64,000 bases of DNA from Rhipicephalus microplus. Lineage: Eukaryota > Arthropoda > Arachnida > Ixodida > Ixodidae. The stretch spans positions 5,523,001 through 5,587,000 of the forward strand of contig NW_027464589.1 in the NCBI RefSeq assembly GCF_043290135.1, written 5' to 3'. Made by a program: the position numbers and the translations under genes. How positions within the stretch are numbered: the stretch's first letter is position 1; each line of letters starts with the position of its first letter. Of the stretch, positions 1-9,374 are shown piece after piece. A model generated the notes under the pieces. The model did not search any database and was not told the DNA's origin. It saw only the letters and a list, made by a program, of their open reading frames with translations.

Positions 1-889
1 CAAGAGAAAACGAGGGCAATGGGAGAAAGACGGAAGTCCACCGAGGAAGCACTAGCGAAGCTGAACAAAGAAGCGGCCTAAGGAGAGAACAGTAGAGAAC
101 CGGCAACCAGAACGGTGGAGAAGGAAGAGCAAGCAAGTTTGGAAAAAACAGGTTTAGCCGGTTCAACTTTCGCAAGGCCCAGCTTCAGCGAGGTAGTGGT
201 GGGGCTGGGAGGGGACAAAGCAGCCGGCGTCACAGGTGCAAGTAGCCCCCAATTGCAGGACGCTGCAGCTGAAAAGTCACAGCATGTGATAATCACCGGG
301 GACTCGAATTTAAATCCATGCACAGAAGTCATCAAAGAGAGGGTAAGAGGTGACAAGAGGGTTGCAGTAGGGGCGTTCCCAGGACGCAAGCTTGAAGCAG
401 TCATGAGGCAAGCGAGCGCAAAACTCAAAACTACAGCTGATAGACGAAACCTCGTGATAATTTCAGGCGGTTTAAACGATGTTTTATTTATTTCGGAAGT
501 ACTGCCAGCCTCACACATGAGGCCTGTATGTTTTAAATGAAGATACAGCAGGACTAGCAGCCACACTGGCGAAAGGCGTCGATGACATGCGCGCCACTTC
601 TCGTAAGGTACAGGTAGTGATATGCACAATACCGGAGGTACCGGTGCGTGATAGCAACCTGCAAAGAGCGGTTGTCAACACAAACCAAGAGATATGGCGG
701 ATGAGTCGAGAGAAAGGCTTCGAGGTGGTGGAAATAAACAGAGAGGTGCTTAGGTGGGCTGGTTTTCAACGAGACAGAATTCACTTCGATGGGCGACTAG
801 GTCGCCCATCGAAGGTGGGTTGGCGACTTGCAGGACGCGCAGTAGCTTTTTTGGGGGCAAGCGAGCCCTTCGGGGTGCAGGATAGCTAG
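1..889 (+). pseudogene. LINE-1 ORF1 with SGNH/GDSL-hydrolase-like domain (broken)
   Basis: The N-terminal part, which is charged and probably coiled-coil, ends at an in-frame TAA at 79-81, and the same frame then runs to 540. Residues typical of SGNH hydrolases are visible: a GDS block (ITGDSN, about 288-305), a GGxND block (GGLND, about 466-480) and, after a frame change, a D-x-x-H block (DRIHFDG, about 772-792). SGNH or esterase domains are known in ORF1 of several LINE clades. A 49-bp duplication-plus-insert (487-535) shifts the frame between the GGLND block and the rest. The residues match the family pattern; enzymatic activity is only inferred. Confidence 0.7.
479..535. mobile_element. 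41-bp insertion with 8-bp direct repeats
   Basis: The octamer ATGTTTTA at 479-486 is repeated at 528-535, and 41 bp (487-527) lie between the copies. Discounting the insert and one octamer brings the SGNH-like ORF1 frame back into register. An 8-bp target duplication is characteristic of hAT-type DNA transposons, but I see no terminal inverted repeats. It may be a deletion remnant or a filler insertion. Confidence 0.45.
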
Positions 890-929
890 TAACGAGAAAA
901 ACAACCAGGGAGACTCTTCGACAGGTGTT

Positions 930-3900
930 ATGAACAGATACGATTCCAAAGTGGCACCAATGTCTAAGATAGGTAGAGTCCGGGTCATAAATAGACGTAG
1001 CCACGAGCGCCGAGCCCATTCACACATAGGGTATATTAACATGCAGGTTGGTAGAAACAGGCTGCACTGGGAAGAGATAGAAGAACAGCTAAGTGAAGAG
1101 AGGCCGATGGTATACGGTTTTGTAGAAACACATCTCAGGGACATGGAACAACCTCCGAACAATCCGGACTACACGTGGGAATATTGTAATGGAACAGAAG
1201 ACAGCAGAAAGGAGGGTGGTATTGGGGCATTCATTCATAAAAGTACAGACTGGCAAAGGGTCAAGCAGGAGTGCAAGGTACATTTATGGCTAAAAGGGAA
1301 AGTGGCAGGTCAAATGACACTCCTTGGTTTCGTGTACTTGTGGACGGGAGCAAAGGCCAGAGAGGAAAACCAGGCACTGGTAGAGTGTATATCAAAGGAC
1401 ATTCAGGAGTTAGGAAGAGAGTGCGAGATAATTATACTAGGAGACATGAATGCGCAGTTAGAAGATATAGATGGGTATACCGACCCGACAGGCAAAATGA
1501 TCATGGATATGTGTGAAAGGCTTGATTTGATCATTTGCAACAGTACCGAGAAGTGTGAAGGGCAAATAACATCGGAGGTAGGAAGGCTGCAGTCGACGAT
1601 AGATTATGCACTGATGTCACATAGGATGTATGATAAGCTCAGGGGATTGCACATAGATGAAGGTGGCTCCAGAAGTCTGGGTAGTGATCACAAACGTATC
1701 AAGCTAAGTTTTGGAAGAGCATTGAAAGTGGGAAGGAGACAAGATGAGCAACTGCAGGAAAATTTTTATTCAGAAAGGCAAATTGAAATAGCCACTAAAC
1801 AAATTGAGAAAGTAATCACGGAGGATAATAAGACAGTGTGGACATACATGAATCTAACTAGACTCTTTGAGCTAGAGCTTGCTAAGACGCGTAACAAGTC
1901 ACCCCGGAAAATAAGACACAAACCCAAAAGTTGGTGGGATGAGGAAGTTAAGAGAGCCATAGCAAAACGTCCGGCAGCCTCTAGGGAACACAGACATGCT
2001 AAGCAGCGGGGTGAACCGACCGATGATGTTGAAAGAAAATGGGAAACCTTTCTAAGCTGTAGAAGGGCTGCATCCCTTCTGATCAATGAAGAGATTAGAA
2101 GAAAGGGAGCTCAGTGGCTGGCAGAAGTACATAAAAAAGATAAAAAGGCAGCTGCGAAATTTTGGAACCATCTAAACTTCCTAAGAAATGAGACGACCCT
2201 AGAGCAGAGTTTTATAACTACAGCCCAAGGTGCCAGGCTAGAAGGGGACGAAGCTATTGAATATATAAGAACAAGGGTGACAGAAAAATTTCAACAAAGA
2301 AGTACTTTATGCACCACATTAGACAAGAACGAATCAAGTGGTGCAATGGCTCCATTTTCACAACAAGAGTGGGAAAGGGCTGAGAAAAGGGTTCCTAGCA
2401 GTACATCAACAGGCCCAGATGGCATTCCAATTAGGCTGATAAAGACATTAGGTCTGAAGTCTAAGCAGGCTTTGAGAGAGGCAGTGAGCAGAATAATAAT
2501 CGATGGTGAAGTTCACGATGGATGGAAACTTAGCAGGATGAGCATGATCTATAAAGGAAAGGGGGACAAAGCTGACATAAACAACTACCGTCCTATAACA
2601 GTGACATCAGTGATCTACAGGCTGGCGATGCAGATTATAAAGGAAAGACCGCAGGCATGGATAGAAGATGAGGGGGTGCTGGGGGAACTGCAGAATGGGT
2701 TTCGGAAACACAGGAGGTTGGAAGACAATCTGTTCTCACTGACGCAGTGCATCGAAATAGCAGAAAAGGAACACAGGCCCCTGTGGCTAGCATTCTTGGA
2801 TATCAAGGAAGCGTACGATAGCGTGGTTCAAGAGAAATTGTGGGGAATACTGGACATACTAAGCGTAGAACATGTAGTCACTAATCTTTTAAAGGGTATC
2901 TATAAAGGTAACAGGGTAGTTATAAAGTGGGAAAAACAGGTATTTAAGCCTGCAGAGGTAAAACGGGGGTTTAGGCAGGGGTGCCCCCTGTCACCCTTAT
3001 TATTCATGATGTACCTACAAGGATTAGAGGCAAAATTAGAGGGAAGTGGGCTGGGCTTCAACCTCTCTTTAGTCCAACAAGAAAAACCTATTGATCAGGC
3101 ACTACCAGCATTAATGTACGCAGATGATATAGTGCTAATGGCGGACAGCAAGGAATATTTGCAGAGATTGATGGACATCTGTGGTAATGAGGGGGATAGG
3201 TTAGATTTTAGATTCATAAGGAAAAATCAGCAGTCATGATTTTCAATGACAACGAAGGTAGTGAGCTTAGGATACAGGACGTCACGCTAGAGATAACAGA
3301 TAAATACAAATATCTGGGCGTATGGATAAGCAATGGGACCGAGTACCTGAGGGAACACGAAATATACGTGACGACTAAAGGTAACAGGAATGCAGCAGCG
3401 ATGAAAAATAGGGCACTGTGGAATTACAATAGGTATGACGTTGTGAGAGGAATATGGAAAGGGGTCATGGTTCCTGGGCTGACGTTCGGCAATGCGGTCT
3501 TGTGCATGAAATCAGAAGTTCAAGCAAGATTAGAAATTAAGCAACGTGGAATAGGTAGGCTTGCTTTAGGAGCTCACGGGAATACACCAAATCAGGGAGT
3601 ACAAGGTGATATGGGATGGACATCATTTGAGGGCAGGGAAGCTAGCAGCAAGATAAAACTTGAGAAGCGATTGAGAGAAATGAAGGAGGAGCGTTGGGCT
3701 AGGAAGGTTTTCAGCTACTTTTACATAAAGAATGTCGATACAAAATGGAGGAAGCGAACCAGGAAGTTGACTGGTAAATACTTAGAAAACAGCAGGTGGG
3801 CAAACCAAAAAGAACTATCGGTTAAGAAGAAAGTGAAGGAAACGGAGACTGACATGTGGAAAATTGGCATGATTAAGAAGTCCGCACTAGAGATCTATCG

Positions 3901-4395
3901 AACTTTTAAGCAGGAAATTGCCAAGAAAAGGATCTATGATAACATGATGATGGATGGTAGCGCAGACAACGAACACGGACAAGAGAAGGCACATAGACAC
4001 AACACCGCTCTCTTGTCCGTGTTCGTTGTCTGCGCTACCATCCATCATCATGCAACCATACCAACAAGCCCAAATCGCCACCCTCATTGATCTATGATAA
4101 CACTCGGGGTAGTTCTCTACTGTTTGAGGCAAGGACGGGAGTACTGCGAACCAAGACATATCGGGCCAAATACGAAGGGGTAGACACAGTATGCAGTGCG
4201 TGTGGAGAGGAAGAAGAACCTGCCGAACACTTGATAATGTTCTGTAAAGGGCTTCACCCTATAGTTCAGAATGATGGTGCAGAGTTTTTCAAAGCAGTGG
4301 GGTTTGGGGACTGGGAGGGCAAAATAGACTTTAAGCAAGTAGACTTAACTAGAAGGAGGTTATCTGATTGGTGGCTAAAGTCAAGGCACGAGTGA
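930..4395 (+). pseudogene. LINE-1 ORF2: APE endonuclease and reverse transcriptase
   Basis: The endonuclease occupies roughly the first 240 residues, with ETHL, GDMNA and SDHKRIKL motifs typical of AP-endonuclease-like domains. The reverse transcriptase follows: NNYRPIT, QNGFRK, a catalytic Asp in FLDIKEAYDS (about 2797-2830), GFRQGCPLSPLLF and YADDIVLM (about 3117-3140). The frame slips by one base around 3205-3215 and continues through KSAVMIF and a YLGVW motif. The C-terminal domain (4104-4395) has a C-x2-C...H-x4-C cluster (CSACG ... EHLIMFC). It is separated from the rest by the snap-back insert at 3945-4088. Family assignment is firm; the exact clade is uncertain. Confidence 0.88.
3931..4102. 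mobile_element. Snap-back insertion HP1 with 14-bp target duplication
   Basis: GATCTATGATAACA occurs at 3931-3944 and again at 4089-4102. Between them are a 41-bp arm (3945-3985), a 24-bp loop (3986-4009), the perfect inverted 41-bp arm (4010-4050) and an unpaired 38-bp tail (4051-4088). The tail reads through ATG ... CCAAC ... GCCC. The LINE-1 ORF2 frame resumes when the insert and one duplication are discounted. The form matches HP2 and HP3 in this window and suggests a minimal Penelope-like tail dimer. Confidence 0.75.
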
Positions 4396-4547
4396 AAAGG
4401 AAACTCTTCACTGCAAAGTACGAATCCTCAAGCTCACTTTTTAAGGAAAAAATAAATATAGCTTTGAGTTCATTAAGTATTACGGCTTGGTGGCGCTAGC
4501 CACCGTTCGATCTAGGGGTACAGCCATATCCATCCATCCATTCATCC

Positions 4548-5130
4548 GCCGTGGGCTGGGAGACCGACCTCTGACGGCATCAGCAAAACTACGACGACTT
4601 GGTAAACCAAAGCGAGCCGGGGATGGTGAGCGCATCCGGAAGGTAGCAGAGCCTTCCCGCCTGCCAGCCTGGTCGTCGTCGAAGGGGGCATGGCTTTCGT
4701 CGAACTGTCGGCGCGTAACTGTAGGTGCACTACCGCGGTATTCAGCTCTGCGATGTGGGCAAAAACGCTTAATGTGCCCTGGCTCTCCACAGTTGTAGCA
4801 GAGTGGTCGGCGATCCGCAGTGCGCCATATGTCGGTCTTCCGCATATAGGGTCGCCTGACAGAATCCTGTAAGTCTAGGCTGCCACAGGATACGGTTCGA
4901 GGTACCGCGGCGCTGGCATAGGGGTGGTTCGACGAACAGCGTCTGCATAGCTGTATCCGTTCGGCTGGTAGGATACTTCTGGAGCCAATGGACGACGCAC
5001 AGCGTCTGCGTAGGTACACGATGTTGGACGGTGCGGTAGAGCAGAATATAGGGGAGACCCGCTCAAGTTTGCCCGGCGACGCCAGCGCTTGCCTTTCCCC
5101 TGCCAGAAAAAGCGCACAACAGTAGCGTCT
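4548..5130 (-). pseudogene. Gypsy gag fragment with zinc knuckle
   Basis: A minus-strand reading frame encodes a gag C-terminal region. It shows repeated YADAVRR-type blocks, a RKTDIWRT segment and a CCHC zinc knuckle (CYNCGEPGHIKRFC, + coordinates about 4759-4800), followed by a basic SPSPRR tail. The same KTD-WRT ... RPLCY-CGE-GH arrangement occurs in the intact gag at 41242-42624, so this is gag of a related Gypsy element. A frame change occurs near 4880. No LTR or pol is attached. It abuts the LINE-1 tail at 4547, and its right limit is uncertain because the THAP gene 5' region begins there. Confidence 0.7.
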
Positions 5131-5206
5131 TCCGACCCTTCCGCTCCCTTTGGCTTCCACGCATTTGCGAAGCGCGCGGTGCACGTGAAACGTCCCTCGT
5201 TCCGCG

Positions 5207-5823
5207 ATGTCACCCCAACAGAAAAGGGGGAACTATTGCGGCGTCGTCTACAGTCACAATAACCATGCAAACACGAAGGGGTTGACTCCACCAGTGAAAT
5301 TCTACCGATTCCCAAACCGATGGTACGAAACAAGCAGACGACAGGAATGGATTAAAGCAGTGCGCTTAAAAAAGTAAGTAAACAATTTTTTCATAAAAAT
5401 TAGAAGGCTCACAATGCATTAAAAATAACAGGTGTTAATTTCTGTGCCACCGTTCCTCTAATCTATCGAGTTACTGGGAAACGCACGTCCCCATCTTAAA
5501 AGTGTAAATTTTCAACGTCCATCTTTAGAGCGCTGTTAAAAATAGCGAAGAAAAATTTTATGCTGCTACTATTGTTCATTATTGTTGGGGACGTAGTAGT
5601 TGATGCTGTGTACACATGTGGTATTGGTGATGTGTTGTTATATATTTTTATATCTGCGCAGCGCCGATAGAAGTGTGTGGTTGCCAAAAGCTTGGACAAT
5701 GATTTGTAGCAGACATTTTGTGAGAAACTGCAAAAATGACTCAAGTCTGCACCCGTCTTATGTGCCGACAGTGTTTCCAGCGGCTTACAAGAAACGGGCA
5801 CCTCACGCGGAAACGGCGCAGAG
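5207..5823 (+). CDS. THAP-domain gene fragment, two exons
   Basis: THAP domains are C2CH zinc-binding DNA-binding modules of transcription regulators and P-element-type transposases. Exon 1 (5207-5373) starts MSPQQKRGNYCG and reaches RFPNRWYE and WIKAVR, ending at a GTAAGT donor (5374). Exon 2 starts at 5662 after TATCTGCGCAG; it encodes WLPKAWTMICSRHF and HPSYVPTVFP and ends at a GTATGA donor (5824). The 288-bp intron joins the exons in phase. Visible family residues are C11, P36, W48, C71, H74 and the VPTVF end motif. The second zinc Cys is not evident: the segment reads CGVVYSH, with TAC where TGC would give Cys. A phase-compatible acceptor at 6487 could lead to a short last exon ending at 6587. 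It may be a live small gene or a relic. Confidence 0.7.
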
Positions 5824-5839
5824 GTATGATAGGCCGTGA

Positions 5840-7379
5840 AGCGCATAACTATCTACGCATTTTAAAGCATTTTCTGAGGACTCTTGATTCCTCGTTTCAA
5901 GCTCAGCGGGAATTCGTTCCACGTATGCGCAATTATCAAGTCGAGCGAAAATAGAAGGGTTTTGATCGAACATGAAACTTTAGCACCGTTACATTTCAAG
6001 GGTAAGATTGGAACGCGGTTAGTAACAAGCTCCTTACTTTTTTGATAGTTTTAGTACAAAGTAAAAATGATTCAAGCAACAGACAATGCAAAATGTTTAA
6101 TCAATAAATTTTCATGCGCAGCTATCTCCATGAAATTCTTGTATGAAGTGTTTCTGTGCAAACAGATGGACACAATTGTAGTTTTTTTAATTTGGCATTT
6201 TGCCATCGTACATGTTTTTTATAGAGTTTGATTTCACATGCAGTACCTGTTTTATTTTGTGAATGTAATGAGTTACTAACAGGATCACGGAAACCACGTC
6301 TACTCATTTTCAGACTTCTCGTACATTTTATACTTGAGGATGATAAAAAAAAACTATTATTATCTGCCGCACTACAGATATTCTCAATGATGATCACCGT
6401 ACAATATCTGCATAAAAAAAACTCCAACGCATGAACTTTGTTGTGAACGGCACGGATTAATCTCTGCCACAACTTTATTTTGCTTAGGTGGAAGCGTCAT
6501 TCTGTGACGGCAGCCGGATCAGCACAAAATTCTGTGGAGCAGGCTGCCACAATGTATTGCTCAAGACGACCCAGCAATGCGAGATAAAGAGAACTCTGTT
6601 TTCCTCGATGTCTATGACTCGCTTTCAAGTGATTTAGAATCGCTAGAGACGCCAGCGATGCAATTACATTTGCCGCTGGAGATGCGATGCTCCCGCTCTA
6701 GTGTGCACGGCCACGACAACTATGAAAAAAAGAAAAAAATGCATTAGCCGTTGTTGCACGTCCATTGGCAGACACAGTGAACTAGTTGTTACTGAGTGTG
6801 CAGAAGCAGCCCGAACAACACGGTGCATTTTTCATACGTGACCAAGATAAAATGCCTTTATAGCAATGCGCTCTTCCCCTGCAGATTAGACACACAGAAA
6901 AAAGTTTATCTGAAAGCTGGGCGCTCGTCATGATTGTACGCACGCTGTTCGTGAACTCAAAGTACCCGCGATGAGAACGGTGATAATGTAAGGAAAGACA
7001 CGCGAGATAGATGTCAATTTTCGTTGTGGGTCAGAAACAAGCCACAAATAGACGATTTATTTTTGAAGTGCTGTGTATATACCCCACGATAACTTGGGTG
7101 GGTGCTAGTAAATTAAGGTATCCCAACTAATAGCAGTGTCAGCGCAAGAACCGCTTAACCTAAAGCACGAGAAGCGGCCTTACCCATGCATCCAGTAACA
7201 AACATAGTGCATAGTACACACAGTAAACCAAATAAAACAGGTATATAATTATGAACGTACAGAAAGTTTTATTCACCTTGCGAAACACTTCGATCTGACG
7301 AGGACGGCGTCGTCTGCTACAACTTGCTTCGCTGCCCTTTTACCACATTGCTGCCACAGAAAAAAAAAAAATCCTCAAT
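5840..7379. other. Non-coding interval without recognised elements
   Basis: This is AT-rich sequence with only short open frames. The one coding hint is 6488-6587, which follows a TTTATTTTGCTTAG acceptor-like stretch. It could be read in the phase left open by THAP exon 2 and would end in TAA at 6585-6587. A minus-strand AATAAA is present near 7268. I see no tRNA, transposon ends or significant repeats. Confidence 0.4.
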
Positions 7380-7705
7380 TGCGGCACTCGCCACTTGGCT
7401 ACTGAGGGCGCTGACTGACACTCCCACTTCTAAATTCACATATAAACACAAAAAAGTGGGTAGAGGGAAGGTTGTTCTGATAGCTCAGTGGTTAGAGCAT
7501 CGAACACGTTATTCGAAGGTCGTAGGTTCGATTCTTGCTCACGGCTGCTTATTTTTTCACCCACTTTTCTTTCTTCTTATTTACATTCCATTTGCTCTAA
7601 TAACTTCCCCTATACATTCCTTGGCATTATTGTCTGTTAGATCTCATTAATATTGTGTCAAAACTCGGAAAAACGAGCCCTTAGGTATACACTTCTTTCC
7701 ATTAC
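7380..7705 (+). mobile_element. tRNA-headed SINE unit 1
   Basis: The unit consists of a leader of about 90 bp (CTGACTGACACTCCCACTTC ...), a 73-nt tRNA-like segment at 7471-7543 and a pyrimidine-rich body ending GGTATACACTTCTTTCC. The tRNA part has an A-box-like TAGCTCAGTGGT and a B box GGTTCGATTCT. AAAAAGTGGGT before and ACCCACTTTT after the tRNA part are inverted. A second unit with the same leader, tRNA and body lies at 7845-7944 plus 12797-13027. The acceptor stem is decayed, so this is not a functional tRNA. Confidence 0.7.
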
Positions 7706-7844
7706 TCATTAATGAGGGTCTCGTACTGGCAGACTTGGTGTCATTAGGTTGTGTACGAGGGACTACTGGTCAGCTGCCCGCTCGAAATAAGTTCACGTGC
7801 TACGTGACGCCACACATGCGCATAAAAAAGGGTGTTTCACACTC

Positions 7845-7944
7845 GCTGCTTGGCTACAGAGGGCGCAGACTGACACTCCCACTTCTAAATTTACATATAA
7901 ACCCAAAAAAGTGGGTGGAGGGAAGGCCGCTGTGATAGCTCAGT
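7845..7944 (+). mobile_element. tRNA-headed SINE unit 2, left part
   Basis: This repeats the unit 1 leader (GACACTCCCACTTCTAAAT ..., AAAAAAGTGGGTGGAGGGAAG) and the first 16 nt of the tRNA-like segment, GCTGTGATAGCTCAGT (7929-7944). It then breaks off into LINE-2. The same 16 nt restart the SINE at 12797, so they are the LINE target duplication. Confidence 0.75.
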
Positions 7945-7962
7945 AAGAAATTCCAATTCCGG

Positions 7963-9197
7963 ATGCCGAAGCGAACGAACGTATGATGGCAAGCTCCAGT
8001 GGAGCGGTATCAGCGGCCCGTTTGAGCCGCGAAACAGGTCCTTTGAAGATGGCAAGGATTATGAAGTTGTGTTGCCAACCATTTCTACGGGACGTATTGT
8101 TTTAAATACGTTTTTTTTTTGCACGCTGACGTACGAGCCCGACGTTATCAAGTGGAAGATTTCCGTGACACTTTGACCAGCCTGCAGCTGCTCCCCGAAG
8201 TGGTTGCTTTGGGGGCGTATAGGATGAGCCACGTGCGGGCGGTAACGTTCAAGAACATGGACGCTGTCAAGACGATTATATCACAAGGCGATATCAAGGT
8301 AAAAAATTGTCGCTGTCTTTTCATTAATCCGGCAAACCAGGATGTTCGTATGTTCGTATGAAAGTGCACTGGCTACTGCACAATGTTCTTGATGAGGATG
8401 TGCGACGCGCTTTCGAGCCGTACGGCCAAGTGGTTGACGTCAGCAGAGAGTGGTGGCGTGCAAACGGCATCAGTGAGAAAGGCTCCACTACCCGTATTGT
8501 GACACTTCGGTTGAAAGTGGGCGTCAAAATTGATGACCTGCCTCATCAAGAGAACGTAAGCGGTGAGCAAGCTTTGGTGGTTGTTCCGGGCAGAGCGCCA
8601 GTGTGCTTACGCCGTCGAGCAAAGGGGCACATACGGCGAGATTGCCGTGTGCCAAGCTGTGGTGCCTGCTGAAGATTTGGCCACGAGGAGAACGACTGCA
8701 TGTTTTCTTATGCCAGCGTCACCGAACCCGCCAGTGGCAACGACCACGCAGAGCTGTTAATGGACGAGCATGAAGCTGAAGAGGCAGTGAGCGCGACTGC
8801 GAGGAAAGAACAGGTGACCCCAGAGTTGGTGAAACTGAGCAGGCCTAGCAGGATGGACATTGAAAAGGTTGAGATCAAGGCATTCGAACAAGAGCCAGAG
8901 AAACCGAAAACGACAGACAAGGCAGAACAGCAGCTGCCGACTGTGAAGGCTCCCAACGACGCAGACACACTGCAAGACGACTTGGAAGTCAACGACAGCG
9001 CAGGCAGTGGACTAGCTAGAAAGCGACCAAGAGACATTGTTGGTGAAGACTTGACTACCTCCGGAGACGTTGGTCGAGAAGAACCACCAGCAAAAACCAC
9101 AGGAATGAGGCCACCAACGTTGAAGCCATGGCCGAACTTGCAGACTAATCCACGGGTGGAGGCCAAGCAGCCTTCGCAAAAGCTTCCTGGGACTTGA
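7963..9197 (+). pseudogene. LINE-2 ORF1: RRM-like and zinc-knuckle protein
   Basis: Readable in three frames: an N-terminal stretch (YDGKLQWSG ...), an RRM-like fold region (about 8290-8560, with VLDEDVRRAFEPYGQV) and two CCHC-type knuckles (about 8600-8690). The first knuckle reads CLRR where the pattern predicts C-x2-C, so one Cys is lost. The second, CGACRRFGHEENDC, is intact. A long acidic and charged tail follows to 9197. Frame changes sit at a T-run near 8110-8120 and at a duplicated GTTCGTAT near 8344-8359. It would package element RNA in the ribonucleoprotein, as ORF1 proteins of this group do. Confidence 0.7.
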
Positions 9198-9374
9198 GTT
9201 TTTTTGTGTGCTTTTTCGGAGGGAAAAAAAGCCGTAAATGAGCGGAGTTCGCACACCATGCCTCTGTAAAAGCAGGACCGATTACCGCAAAGTTTGCAAT
9301 AAAACTAAAGCCTTTTTTTTTTAGAAACGTTCACCTAAAGTAAACACTGTGTTTTGTACTCCCCCCAAAAAATC

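Larger units (their letters stand above)
1..4546 (+). mobile_element. LINE-1: non-LTR retrotransposon with SGNH-type ORF1, decayed
   Basis: This is a non-LTR retrotransposon that begins before the window. In order it shows an ORF1 remnant with a GDSL/SGNH-like domain, an APE-type endonuclease, a reverse transcriptase and a C-terminal CCHC-like zinc motif. A short 3' UTR has AATAAA near 4450, and a CATC-repeat tail lies at about 4528-4547. It is broken by an in-frame stop at 79-81, a 41-bp insertion in ORF1, a one-base frameshift near 3210 and a 144-bp snap-back insertion at 3945-4088. No 5' flank is visible, so its target duplication cannot be checked. Confidence 0.9.
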
